Of a stretch of 64,000 nucleotides of DNA, positions 55,960 through 63,875 are shown in pieces. The number at the start of each line of letters is the position of its first letter. Within the stretch, counting starts at the first letter, position 1. The notes beneath the pieces are model-generated. The model was not told where the DNA came from. It saw only the letters and a list, made by a program, of their open reading frames with translations, and did not search any database. A program made the translations under genes and the position numbers. This stretch comes from an uncultured Algibacter sp. (GTDB lineage: Bacteria > Bacteroidota > Bacteroidia > Flavobacteriales > Flavobacteriaceae), in contig CANMQH010000003.1 in NCBI GenBank assembly GCA_947499935.1, forward strand, positions 1 through 64,000, written 5' to 3'.

Positions 55960-57126
55960 TTACTTTCCTTTAACTAAAGCCATAATACCAATAATAGGCC
56001 CAATAGCAAGTATGGCGTAAATACTGTTAGAATCTGTACTAGCTCTTAATAAATTTAAGATTTGAATACTTATTATAGTAATAAAAAAACCAATACAATT
56101 TACAATAGTTAATGCTGTACCTTTTATTTCGGCAGAAGCATTTTTTGCCACTAATGTTGAGAATAAAGGAGAATCTGCAATAACAACCATGCCCCAAAAA
56201 AATAAAAACAGGAGAAATACACTTTCTATTGGGGTGGAAAATACAAAAGGTGACATTAAACAACATATACAAGATAACACCAAAGCGGCAAACGCTGTTT
56301 TTTTAACACCTTTATTTTGAGCTATATATGCGCCAAGTATGCAAGCCAATCCGCCAATGCCAATAATTAGAAATGAGAATAATGGTGTGCTAAACGAAGC
56401 ATTGGTATTTGTTAATTTGTAGGTTTTTAATATAATAGGTACAAAAGCCCAAAATGCATATAACTCCCACATGTGACCAAAATACCCAAAAGCTGCCATG
56501 CGAAAGTTTTTATTTTTAAATATTTTGAATACATCTTTAATATTTAAACGTTGTCCTGCTTTGCGATACGGCCCATCTGGAACTAATAAAATCATTAATA
56601 AACCACCTAATATGGCTAGCGAAGAGGTTATTATTAAAACACTTTTCCATGGTAATGAACCAGATATTTCTTTTAATAAATGCGGAAATGCGGTTCCTAG
56701 CACTAAGGCGCCTACTAAAAAACCTAACGATTTCCCTAAGCCTTTATCATGATAGTCTGCGGCAATTTTCATCCCAACGGGATATATTCCTGCAAGAAAA
56801 AAACCTGTGAAAAACCTAAGAATAAGCATGCTTACTAATGTGTTACCTTCCCAAATAATCCCTAGATTAAATAAAGCGCCAATAATGCCGCTAAATAAAA
56901 ATACTTTAGATGGCGAATACCGATCAGAGATGGTAAATATACCAAACACAAATGTGCCAAAAATAAAACCAAACTGAACAGATGATGTTAAGTGAGCCAA
57001 AGCATTGTCGTTAAAGTTAAAACTTGTAACGATGTCATTCATAATACCATTTCCTGCAAACCAAAGCGATGTGCAACAAAATTGTGCCATTACAATGACA
57101 GATAAAATAATGTTTTTAGGTTTCAC
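55960..57126 (-). CDS. MFS transporter
   Basis: A 388-residue major facilitator with 12 hydrophobic segments. The loop 2-3 region GIFTISDRYSPSKVFLFSGI has the family's D-R-Y/S-P pattern, and SLGFLVGALVLGTAFPHL follows. Start is GTG; an in-frame stop upstream leaves no ATG. The substrate cannot be predicted; it resembles nitrate/nitrite or sugar-type uptake transporters only superficially. The gene is separated from topB by 141 bp and from plsC by 66 bp on the same strand. Confidence 0.85.
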   Translation of the reverse strand: MKPKNIILSVIVMAQFCCTSLWFAGNGIMNDIVTSFNFNDNALAHLTSSVQFGFIFGTFVFGIFTISDRYSPSKVFLFSGIIGALFNLGIIWEGNTLVSMLILRFFTGFFLAGIYPVGMKIAADYHDKGLGKSLGFLVGALVLGTAFPHLLKEISGSLPWKSVLIITSSLAILGGLLMILLVPDGPYRKAGQRLNIKDVFKIFKNKNFRMAAFGYFGHMWELYAFWAFVPIILKTYKLTNTNASFSTPLFSFLIIGIGGLACILGAYIAQNKGVKKTAFAALVLSCICCLMSPFVFSTPIESVFLLFLFFWGMVVIADSPLFSTLVAKNASAEIKGTALTIVNCIGFFITIISIQILNLLRASTDSNSIYAILAIGPIIGIMALVKGK

Positions 57127-57192
57127 TAGGCGTTTAGCTAACTAACATAATTAGAGATGTTGTAATATTATAAAAGTAACTATTTTATATAA

Positions 57193-57990
57193 TTACCATT
57201 TTCTTAGCTTATTCAGTTCTTCTTGTTCTTCTAATTCTTTTTGAGGAATAACCTTTAAAAATGAAGGATGTTGCTCTATGGCGTACTCTATTTTTTTAAC
57301 AATATCTTCGGTGCTTTCATTATCATAATCTATGTCTAAAGGTTCTTTTATTTCCATAGATTGTAAAATGTTTTTCTTTTTAATACGCAATCCTTTTTTA
57401 TCAAATGAACGACGAAAACCATCAATAACTATAGGGACTACAATGGGTTTGTAACGTTTAATAATGTGTGCAGTTCCTTTTCTAATAGGCTTAAAAGGTG
57501 TTGTTGTCCCTTGAGGGAAAGTAATAACCCAACCATCATCTAGTGCTTTCCCTATACTGGAAATATCACTCATTTTAACCTGCCTATTTACATCTTTTCC
57601 TTGGGCTCTCCATGTTCTTTCTATACTAATAGACCCCATATAGGCTAATATTTTAGGCAATAATCCTGCTTTCATGGTTTCTTTAGCTGCTACATAATAT
57701 AGATTAAGCTTTGGGTGCCATATATAACCAATATTTTTTATAGAGTCGTTTCTACCACTTAAACTCGCATTAAATACGTGAAACATGGATACAACATCTG
57801 CAAAATAAGTTTGGTGATTGGATATAAATAAAACGTTGTTATTTGGTAAGTTTTTTATAACCTCAGAACCTTCAATTTGTAATTCATTAAAACCTCTAAA
57901 GCGTCTGTGGGTAAGCAAACCAAAAATTCTGATTAGCCATTTTTTTACAAATAATATATGTCCGAATGGATTTTTTTTAAATAATCCCAT
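57193..57990 (-). CDS. plsC: 1-acyl-sn-glycerol-3-phosphate acyltransferase-like protein
   Basis: A 265-residue PlsC-family acyltransferase with the catalytic NHQTYFADV (His about 58, Asp about 63) and the substrate-binding FPQGTTTPFKPIRKGTAH (about 156-173, in place of the usual FPEGTRS). Such enzymes make phosphatidic acid or transfer acyl groups to related lipids. The variant QGTTT box suggests a specialised substrate. Precedes the NUDIX gene's strand-mate order: NUDIX, plsC, MFS on the minus strand. Confidence 0.85.
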   Translation of the reverse strand: MGLFKKNPFGHILFVKKWLIRIFGLLTHRRFRGFNELQIEGSEVIKNLPNNNVLFISNHQTYFADVVSMFHVFNASLSGRNDSIKNIGYIWHPKLNLYYVAAKETMKAGLLPKILAYMGSISIERTWRAQGKDVNRQVKMSDISSIGKALDDGWVITFPQGTTTPFKPIRKGTAHIIKRYKPIVVPIVIDGFRRSFDKKGLRIKKKNILQSMEIKEPLDIDYDNESTEDIVKKIEYAIEQHPSFLKVIPQKELEEQEELNKLRKW

Positions 57991-58045
57991 AAAAAGTACT
58001 CGAAATTTAATTGGGTTAGGTTACAAATGTAGTAAATCTAAAAAA

Positions 58046-58687
58046 CTAGAGAACTTCTTTTAACAGGTCTTTTACCTCACTAAGTATCATTGCGGTTGCT
58101 CCCCAAACAACATAATTGTTTAATTTAAATGCAGGTACTTCAACATCAACACTGTAGGATGTTTTTACTATTTTATTGGTCAGTGATTTATCATTTAAAA
58201 AATCTGTTAAACTAATTTCTAAAACAGCTTCTACTTCGTCATCCTGCTTTATAAAAGCGGGTGTGTTTTTAGTAATCGCTATAAAAGGTTGTACATAAAA
58301 ATTACTGGGTGGTATGTAAACTTGCGACACTTTTTTTACAATTTTAATGGTTTCTATGGGCACACCTACTTCTTCAAAAGTTTCTCTAAGTGCTGTGTCT
58401 TTTAGTGTTTTGTCGCTATTTTCTAATTTACCACCAGGGAATGCGATTTGAGCAGAGTGAACGCCCTTGTATGTTTTGCGTAAAATTAAAACAAACTTGG
58501 TTTGTTTATTATTATCGGGGTAAAAGAGTGCTAAAACGCCTGCTTGTTTTGCATTTTTAATGGCTTGTTTTTGTTTAGCCAGTAATGCTCTACGAAATGG
58601 TGGAACCATTTTAATATGCGAACTTTCGCCTGTAAGCGGTATATTTTCTATTTTTGATATTGATTGTATAAAATCTTGAAAATTCAT
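58046..58687 (-). CDS. CoA pyrophosphatase-like NUDIX hydrolase
   Basis: A 213-residue NUDIX hydrolase with the box GGKLENSD near residue 85 continuing to RETFEEVGV (GX5EX7REUXEEXGU pattern), and the CoA-diphosphatase signature upstream (SAQIAFPGGKLE). It probably hydrolyses CoA or related nucleotides. The start codon is separated by only 2 bp from the divergent cyclophilin ATG, so its promoter lies within the neighbouring gene. Confidence 0.88.
   Translation of the reverse strand: MNFQDFIQSISKIENIPLTGESSHIKMVPPFRRALLAKQKQAIKNAKQAGVLALFYPDNNKQTKFVLILRKTYKGVHSAQIAFPGGKLENSDKTLKDTALRETFEEVGVPIETIKIVKKVSQVYIPPSNFYVQPFIAITKNTPAFIKQDDEVEAVLEISLTDFLNDKSLTNKIVKTSYSVDVEVPAFKLNNYVVWGATAMILSEVKDLLKEVL
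58649..58656 (+). promoter_or_regulatory. -7 element of the cyclophilin gene, inside the NUDIX gene
   Basis: TATTTTTG matches TAnnTTTG and lies 33 nt before the cyclophilin ATG, inside the first codons of the divergent NUDIX gene. No clear -33 TTG is seen at the right distance. Confidence 0.45.
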
Positions 58688-58689
58688 TT

Positions 58690-59391
58690 ATGAAATATAT
58701 AATGCTTATATGTTTTTTTTTCACGTTTATTAGCTGTGAAGATAAACAATCCAAAAATAAAGTAATACCTCAAAAAACAGTATCTAAAGATGTTGACAAC
58801 AGTAAAGCCGATAAAGAGGGTAAGGCTAATAAAGATTCTAATAAGTTAGACTCCAAAAATGCGATGGAGTTTTTCTTGCAATATGATAAACATCATAAAG
58901 AAAATAAAGTAAGAATAACTACAGACCTTGGAGCAATTGATATTTTGTTATTTAATGAAACGAAATTTCATAGATCCAATTTTATCTTTTTAACCAAGAA
59001 ACAATATTTTAATGGTACTCAGTTTTACAGAGTTATTAATAATTTTATGGTGCAAGCAGGTAATAGTGATGACCAGAAGACTATGAATAAGCGTAATACC
59101 ATTGGAAGGTATTTATTGCCGCCAGATACAAAAAGAGGGTTTAAACATGATAGAGGTGTTATTTCTATGCCGAGTAGCGAGATAGATAACCCACATAAAC
59201 TAGCCTCTCCATATGAGTTTTTTATTGTGCAACAAAAAGGCGGTGCACATTATCTAGATGGTGACTATACTATATTTGGAAAGGTGATAAAAGGTATGGA
59301 TGTGGTAGATAAAATAGCAGCTGTAGAAACCGATGATGGCGATTGGCCTAGAAAAAATATTTATATTAAACATGTAGAAATCATTCCGTGA
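58690..59391 (+). CDS. Cyclophilin-type peptidyl-prolyl isomerase lipoprotein
   Basis: A 233-residue exported lipoprotein (lipobox FISC, Cys16) with a Lys/Ser/Asp-rich linker and a cyclophilin domain (about 75-232): VRITTDLGAIDILLF, FYRVINNFMVQAGN with the catalytic region near residue 115, and GVISMPSSEIDNPH, FFIVQQKGGAHYLDGDYTIFGKV. It assists folding in the periplasm. It lies back to back with a NUDIX gene. Confidence 0.9.
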   Translation: MKYIMLICFFFTFISCEDKQSKNKVIPQKTVSKDVDNSKADKEGKANKDSNKLDSKNAMEFFLQYDKHHKENKVRITTDLGAIDILLFNETKFHRSNFIFLTKKQYFNGTQFYRVINNFMVQAGNSDDQKTMNKRNTIGRYLLPPDTKRGFKHDRGVISMPSSEIDNPHKLASPYEFFIVQQKGGAHYLDGDYTIFGKVIKGMDVVDKIAAVETDDGDWPRKNIYIKHVEIIP

Positions 59392-59437
59392 GAAAAACAA
59401 ATACAACGTGTCTTATATATTTGGAAACAGGCTATTG

Positions 59438-60337
59438 TTATGATTTTCTTGGATGAAACTGTTCTATAACTTGAGTTAAATGGCTTTTGTCTAGGTGTAC
59501 ATAAATTTCTGTGGTGGTTATACTCTCATGGCCTAGCATAAGCTGTATGGAACGTAAATCGGCTTTGTTTTGCAAAAGATGTGTCGCAAATGAATGCCTA
59601 AATGTATGCGGAGAAACATTTTTTTTCAATCCTATTTTTAAGACCAGTTGCTTAATAATGGTAAAAATCATAGCTCGGGTTAACTGTCTACCTCTTCTGT
59701 TTAAAAATAATGTATCCTCAAAACCTGTTTTAATAGGTGCGTGATTGCGCACTTCGTTTATGTAAATATTAATGTATTTTTTGGTAAGGTCTACTATAGG
59801 TACAAAACGTTGTTTGTCGCCTTTCCCCGTTACTTTTATAAAACCTTCGTCAAAAAATAAATCTGAAATTTTTAAATTTAATAACTCACTTACTCTAAGC
59901 CCGCAACCATATAGGGTTTCTAATATGGCCCTGTTGCGTTCGCCTTGTGGCTTGCTTAAATCTATAGCTTTAATAATACTATCTATTTCTTTTTCAGAGA
60001 GTATATCAGGAAGTTTTCTGCCTGTTTTAGGAGACTCTATAAGCTCTAAGGGGTTGTCTGGTCTATAATCTTCAAAAACTAAATAATTAAAAAAGCTACG
60101 TAATCCAGAGATTAATCGAGATTGCGACCTCGCATTAATATGTTTTGCAACATTATAAATAAAGTCTTGGATGGTCTCTAAGGAGATATTAATAGGTGAT
60201 AGGTTAATATTATTTGTATTTAAATACACCATTAGTTTTTCTACATCTAGTGTATAATTATCTATAGAGTTTTTAGATAAACCACGTTCAATTTTTAAAT
60301 ATAATTGATAGTCTTTTAATACGTTTTGCCATTTCAT
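59438..60337 (-). CDS. xerD: Site-specific tyrosine recombinase XerD
   Basis: Resolves chromosome dimers with FtsK at dif. The 299-residue protein has the SAM-like N domain (KWQNVLKDYQLYLKIERGLS) and the catalytic set: Arg in YGCGLRVSELLNLK, Lys in VTGKGDKQRFVP, HTFRHSFATHLL, the second His in LGHESITTTEIY and the nucleophile Tyr of IYVHLD. Length and motifs fit a chromosomal Xer recombinase and not an integron or phage integrase. No dif site was found in the window. Confidence 0.94.
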   Translation of the reverse strand: MKWQNVLKDYQLYLKIERGLSKNSIDNYTLDVEKLMVYLNTNNINLSPINISLETIQDFIYNVAKHINARSQSRLISGLRSFFNYLVFEDYRPDNPLELIESPKTGRKLPDILSEKEIDSIIKAIDLSKPQGERNRAILETLYGCGLRVSELLNLKISDLFFDEGFIKVTGKGDKQRFVPIVDLTKKYINIYINEVRNHAPIKTGFEDTLFLNRRGRQLTRAMIFTIIKQLVLKIGLKKNVSPHTFRHSFATHLLQNKADLRSIQLMLGHESITTTEIYVHLDKSHLTQVIEQFHPRKS

Positions 60338-60463
60338 TAGAGTAAAAGTAATTATTATTTAATCCTAAAACCTAAATTATTTATTTTTTGAGGTAACATA
60401 GTAATGTATTTGATAGAATATTATTTTACTAACCTAAATTTACCATTGGTTTGTCTTTTTTAT

Positions 60464-60500
60464 CGATTAAATGCGTTTTATGCCGACAAAATATTTATTT
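60464..60500 (+). promoter_or_regulatory. CGATTAA-type motif upstream of the first beta-barrel gene
   Basis: CGATTAAATGCGTTTTATGC followed by CGACAAAA. It is 218 bp before the ATG and resembles blocks at 29472 and 61375. Confidence 0.4.
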
Positions 60501-60593
60501 TTATAAGCTTTTTCTTTCTTTTTTGGTTTAAATATAACTGTTTAGCGGTGTTTTTTAGGGTTTTAAAAACTTGTTAATCAGTTGTTTGTGTGT

Positions 60594-60743
60594 TTTTTTG
60601 GGATTTATTAACGATTTTTCTTGTTGGATAAATATGGTTATAATAGTTTTGCCGTAATCAAACTTAAAACAATATTATATTATGAAAAATTTATTTTTAT
60701 TATCAATTATTGCAGTTTTTGCTATTGGGAGTGTAAATGCTCA
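60594..60743 (+). repeat. 150-bp direct repeat, copy A (promoter, leader, signal peptide)
   Basis: Identical to 61472-61621 except for one base (T at 60708, C at 61586, a silent Ile codon change). It spans promoter, leader, ATG and 20 codons of signal peptide. Similarity ends at the signal-peptide boundary. Confidence 0.97.
60621..60651 (+). promoter_or_regulatory. Promoter of the first beta-barrel gene
   Basis: TTGTTG (60621-60626) and TAGTTTTG (60644-60651) give TTG-N20 or N17-TAnnTTTG, the Bacteroidota consensus. The leader is about 25 nt. Confidence 0.78.
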
Positions 60744-61266
60744 GGACGATTCAACAGGAGGTTTTACTGGAGGAGACATTTATGTATCTGGTTCAGTTGG
60801 TTTTAATAGTACAAAAACCGGTGATGCTAAAAGTAACGAATTTACATTTTCACCTTCTGTGGGATATTTTATTAGTGATAACATAGCTCTAGAAGCTAGT
60901 TTATTAATAGGGTCTTCTGAAGATGCTGGTGACAATAAAACTTCATCTTTTGGTGGAGGTTTAGGTGCTAATTATTTCTTTACGCCTGATAGTCAATTTT
61001 CTTTTATTTTGGGTGCAGGTTTAGTTTATGTAAACTCTAAATTAGAGCCTAATGGTGGAGGAGAAGCTAAGACGAACACTTTTGCTGCTTCTGTAAGACC
61101 AGGGTTAAACTATTTTGTATCTGATGCTTTTGCTTTAAGAGCTTCAATAGCTGCTCTTTCATATTCTAGTTCTAAGCCTGATTTTTCTGGTGCTGATGCT
61201 ACAAATAACTTTGGACTTAATGTAGATTTTTCTGATATTAACTTTGGAGTTATTTACAAGTTCTAA
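60682..61266 (+). CDS. Outer-membrane beta-barrel protein, first
   Basis: A 194-residue exported protein. The signal peptide MKNLFLLSIIAVFAIGSVNA ends before Gln21 and is identical to that of the next gene. The mature part is a Gly/Ser/Asn-rich eight-strand-type barrel (GGDIYVSGSVGFNSTKTG, SFGGGLGANYFFTP, FGVIYKF terminal Phe). Its body is unrelated to the second protein beyond the general barrel pattern. The ligand or role is unknown. It has its own terminator. Confidence 0.9.
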   Translation: MKNLFLLSIIAVFAIGSVNAQDDSTGGFTGGDIYVSGSVGFNSTKTGDAKSNEFTFSPSVGYFISDNIALEASLLIGSSEDAGDNKTSSFGGGLGANYFFTPDSQFSFILGAGLVYVNSKLEPNGGGEAKTNTFAASVRPGLNYFVSDAFALRASIAALSYSSSKPDFSGADATNNFGLNVDFSDINFGVIYKF

Positions 61267-61290
61267 TTAGACAATTATATAGATATATTT

Positions 61291-61320
61291 AACCCGAAGC
61301 TTTTTAGCTTCGGGTTTTTT
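61291..61320 (+). terminator. Terminator of the first beta-barrel gene
   Basis: Perfect 11-bp stem AACCCGAAGCT with AGCTTCGGGTT, 4-nt loop, followed by TTTT. Confidence 0.93.
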
Positions 61321-61374
61321 ATGTTAAAAATTTTGAGTGTTGGTATTTTATTAAATCAAATAATTAATTTTCAC

Positions 61375-61410
61375 CGATTAAATACGTTTTATTTTGATAA
61401 AGTGGTTAAT
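61375..61410 (+). promoter_or_regulatory. CGATTAA-type motif upstream of the second beta-barrel gene
   Basis: CGATTAAATACGTTTTATTT followed by TGATAAAG; 185 bp before the ATG. It is outside the 150-bp identical block, so the similarity to the motif at 60464 is older or under selection. Confidence 0.4.
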
Positions 61411-61471
61411 AGCTTTTTTTTGTTGTTTAAGTAATGAATTTTAAATAATTGAATATCAGTGTTTTATTTTG

Positions 61472-61621
61472 TTTTTTGGGATTTATTAACGATTTTTCTT
61501 GTTGGATAAATATGGTTATAATAGTTTTGCCGTAATCAAACTTAAAACAATATTATATTATGAAAAATTTATTTTTATTATCAATCATTGCAGTTTTTGC
61601 TATTGGGAGTGTAAATGCTCA
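61472..61621 (+). repeat. 150-bp direct repeat, copy B
   Basis: Second copy of the block at 60594-60743, offset 878 bp, with one substitution. Confidence 0.97.
61499..61529 (+). promoter_or_regulatory. Promoter of the second beta-barrel gene
   Basis: TTGTTG (61499-61504) and TAGTTTTG (61522-61529), identical to the first promoter. Confidence 0.78.
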
Positions 61622-62168
61622 AGAGGTTAAATTTGGTGCAAAAGCAGGTGTTAATTTCGCCTCTTTGAATGGTGATGATTCTGGTGAGCTAGATTCTAGA
61701 ACTTCGTTCCATATTGGTGCAGTAGCAGAAATTATTATTTCAGACAAATTTTCAGTTCAGCCAGAATTACTTTATTCAGGACAAGGTGCAAAATTCGAAG
61801 AAACTTTTTTAGACGAAAAGTTTGAATCTACATTAAAGTTAGATTATTTAAACATTCCAATCATGGCAAAGTATTATGTATATGAAGGATTAAGTGTTGA
61901 GGCAGGACCTCAAATTGGTTTTTTACTTTCAGCAGAATCTGAAGATAAAGAAGATGGAGAAACTGAAACTGCAGATGTAAAAGATCAGATTAGTAGTATA
62001 GATTTTGGATTAAACTTCGGTTTAGGTTACAAGTTAGAAAACGGATTAAATTTTGCTGCACGATATAACTTAGGATTATCAAATGTTTTTGATGATTCTG
62101 ATGATGATTCAGATGATTTTAAACAACAAAACGGCGTATTCCAAATATCTGTTGGGTATACGTTCTAA
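61560..62168 (+). CDS. Outer-membrane beta-barrel protein, second (porin-family type)
   Basis: A 202-residue exported protein with the same signal peptide as the first barrel gene. The mature part shows the porT/OMP_b-brl_2 pattern: KFGAKAGVNFASLNGD, FSVQPELLYSGQGAKF, LDYLNIPIMAKYYVYEGLSV and a terminal VGYTF, which ends in the aromatic residue needed for barrel assembly. Two acidic loops (DKEDGETETADVKD and DDSDDDSDDF) face outside. The function is unknown. Confidence 0.9.
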   Translation: MKNLFLLSIIAVFAIGSVNAQEVKFGAKAGVNFASLNGDDSGELDSRTSFHIGAVAEIIISDKFSVQPELLYSGQGAKFEETFLDEKFESTLKLDYLNIPIMAKYYVYEGLSVEAGPQIGFLLSAESEDKEDGETETADVKDQISSIDFGLNFGLGYKLENGLNFAARYNLGLSNVFDDSDDDSDDFKQQNGVFQISVGYTF

Positions 62169-62194
62169 AAATATTTTGTTATTTTTTGAAATAG

Positions 62195-62226
62195 AACCGA
62201 AGCTTTTTTAGTTTCGGTTTTTTTGT
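62195..62226 (+). terminator. Terminator of the second beta-barrel gene
   Basis: Stem AACCGAAGC with GTTTCGGTT (one G-T pair) and T-run TTTTTTT. It resembles the terminator after the first barrel gene, again suggesting a shared origin. Confidence 0.88.
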
Positions 62227-62521
62227 GTAATATCTTTATCTAGTTTTAAGTAACTAATAAAGCTGAACAAAATTTATATTATTTAGCTTTTTTAATTTGT
62301 GTTTTTTTTAAACAATTAAAAAAAGGATATTTAAATAATAGATTATAAAAGAACTCTTAATATCCCTATCATTAAATGTTATTTTACTCTAATATATGAT
62401 TTATTTATGAGAACTGGATATTGAATAAAGTAGAAGTGTATGCTGTCTATTTATATAGTAGTAAAACCATAAAATATAATTTTATTAATTATTTTTTCTT
62501 TGATTTAAATTTAATAAATAG

Positions 62522-62556
62522 GAAAAGCCGCTAAATTTACATTCAGCGGCTTTTAA
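62522..62556 (-). terminator. Terminator of the TM2-domain gene
   Basis: Perfect 10-bp stem AAAAGCCGCT (62523-62532) with AGCGGCTTTT (62545-62554), 12-nt loop. It lies 22 bp after the stop codon of the minus-strand TM2 gene. Confidence 0.87.
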
Positions 62557-62577
62557 ATATTTTAAAATATTATGAAC

Positions 62578-62917
62578 TTAAAGTCCAGGATATTTATCAG
62601 TAATAATGTCAATTAAATCGATTATTGCCCATACAAATATACCTCCTAAGGTAATAATGAATAAAACATTCCAGTACCATGGGCTACCTAAGTACCATCT
62701 GTGCGCAGCAAATCCACCTAAGAAAAACCATAATAGCAATGCTGTAACTTTGTCTTTACTAGCAACGGCCGCTAAAGGTGTAATAACTTCGCTAAGATTG
62801 GCGTCATCAGATGTGATTTCGGCATTTGTAGTTGTAGCAACTGTTCTCTTAACAGGAAATGATGCATAACTGTTTGAACATCGCTACTAATAAAGTAAGT
62901 AATAATTTAATTTTCAT
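62578..62917 (-). pseudogene. TM2-domain protein gene with a frameshift
   Basis: The minus strand begins MKIKLLLTLLVAMF, a signal peptide, and then hits a stop after 22 codons. Removing one A from the AAA run at 62873-62875 restores a full protein of about 112 residues: ...AMFNSYASFPVKRTVATTTN, then an acidic linker and a TM2 domain (WFFLGGFAAHRWYLG, two membrane helices, FVWAIIDLIDIITDKYPGL). The span of 340 bp is one base over a multiple of three. No alternative start restores the rest. It is either a genuine recent lesion or an error in the A-run; the terminator is intact. Confidence 0.85.
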
Positions 62918-62968
62918 AATTAATTGGTTTATGTTTGTTAGTGCAAAATATAAAAAATAACTTAATTT

Positions 62969-63847
62969 ATGAGAAATAGCTTTCTTTTTATATTAATCTT
63001 TTCTGTTTTTAATATATGTATATCACAAAATCAATACGAATTTGTTGGTGGTATTAAATTAAACGATTCGTTAGTAATACCTTACACGGTTAGTTTTGCC
63101 GAAAATAATGGTAAGATTTCTGGCTATTCGGTAACAGATTTGGGTGGAGAGCATGAAACACGTTCTAACATATATGGTAAGTATAGTTTAAATGATAAAG
63201 CATTGACTTTTAAAGAAACGGGTATAGTTTATACTAAGTCTCCAGTTTCTCAACAAGATTTTTGTTTTCTTAATGTTACCATAAAATCGTTTGTTTTTGG
63301 TAAGTCAGAAAAAATAAAATCTAATTTTGTTGGTTTGTTTTCTGATAACACGGAATGTATTAATGGAGAATTATTGCTTAGCTCAAAAGAAAAGGTAGAT
63401 GAAAGAATGAAGAAAATGGTTAAGAAGATTAATAAATCCAAAAAAATAGCAGATAGCATTAAGCAAAAATTGAATCTGTTAAAGATGATGGATACCATGA
63501 AGATGAATGTTTTAAAGAAAGATGAAACTTTAAGTGTTTTTACAAAATCGAATACTATTAAATTAATTATTTTTGATGGAGGAAAAGAAGATGGTGATAA
63601 AATTTCAATACTAGTAAATAATAAAGTCGTATTAAGTGGATATGAGGCTAAAGCAGATAAAAAAATTATATCTATACCTATAACCAAAGAAAAAACCTCT
63701 TTGGTTATTCAAGCCGTTAACGAGGGTGAAATTGCTCCCAATACAGTTATTGTAGAAATAGATGATAATGATAATTTAATAAAAGCATTATCTAATTTAA
63801 AGAAGCATGAAAAAACTCAAATAGATATTTTGAGAACTAAAAAGTAA
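62969..63847 (+). CDS. Secreted protein of unknown function
   Basis: A 292-residue protein with a signal peptide (to about CISQ, residue 19). I recognise no family. The N-terminal half is beta-rich (FVGGIKLNDSLVIPYTVSF, YSVTDLGGEHETRSNIYGKY), a Lys-rich helical linker covers about 140-180 (MKKMVKKINKSKKIADSIK), and the C-terminal part again has short strands (KLIIFDGGKEDGDKISILVN). It lies 51 bp from the divergent TM2 start codon and just before aroQ. Confidence 0.68.
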   Translation: MRNSFLFILIFSVFNICISQNQYEFVGGIKLNDSLVIPYTVSFAENNGKISGYSVTDLGGEHETRSNIYGKYSLNDKALTFKETGIVYTKSPVSQQDFCFLNVTIKSFVFGKSEKIKSNFVGLFSDNTECINGELLLSSKEKVDERMKKMVKKINKSKKIADSIKQKLNLLKMMDTMKMNVLKKDETLSVFTKSNTIKLIIFDGGKEDGDKISILVNNKVVLSGYEAKADKKIISIPITKEKTSLVIQAVNEGEIAPNTVIVEIDDNDNLIKALSNLKKHEKTQIDILRTKK

Positions 63848-63875
63848 AACTTCAATAGTTTAAAACTATTATAAC

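Larger units (their letters stand above)
60338..60681. other. 344-bp region between xerD and the first beta-barrel gene
   Basis: Divergent promoter region. Contains the CGATTAA-type motif (60464) and the promoter at 60621-60651. The last 88 bp belong to the duplicated block. No gene is seen. Confidence 0.6.
62169..62577. other. 409-bp region between the second barrel gene and the TM2 gene
   Basis: Contains the terminators of both convergent genes at its two ends. The middle (62230-62510) is AT-rich with no gene, promoter or repeat I can support. Confidence 0.55.

Noticed and set aside
59438..60337. xerD as an integrase marking a genomic island or integron
   Set aside because: Length and motifs fit the chromosomal Xer recombinase, and no attachment-site duplication or phage gene was seen around it.
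62606..62869. 87-codon plus-strand frame
   Set aside because: It is the reverse strand of the frameshifted TM2-domain gene, whose minus-strand translation is clearly protein-like.
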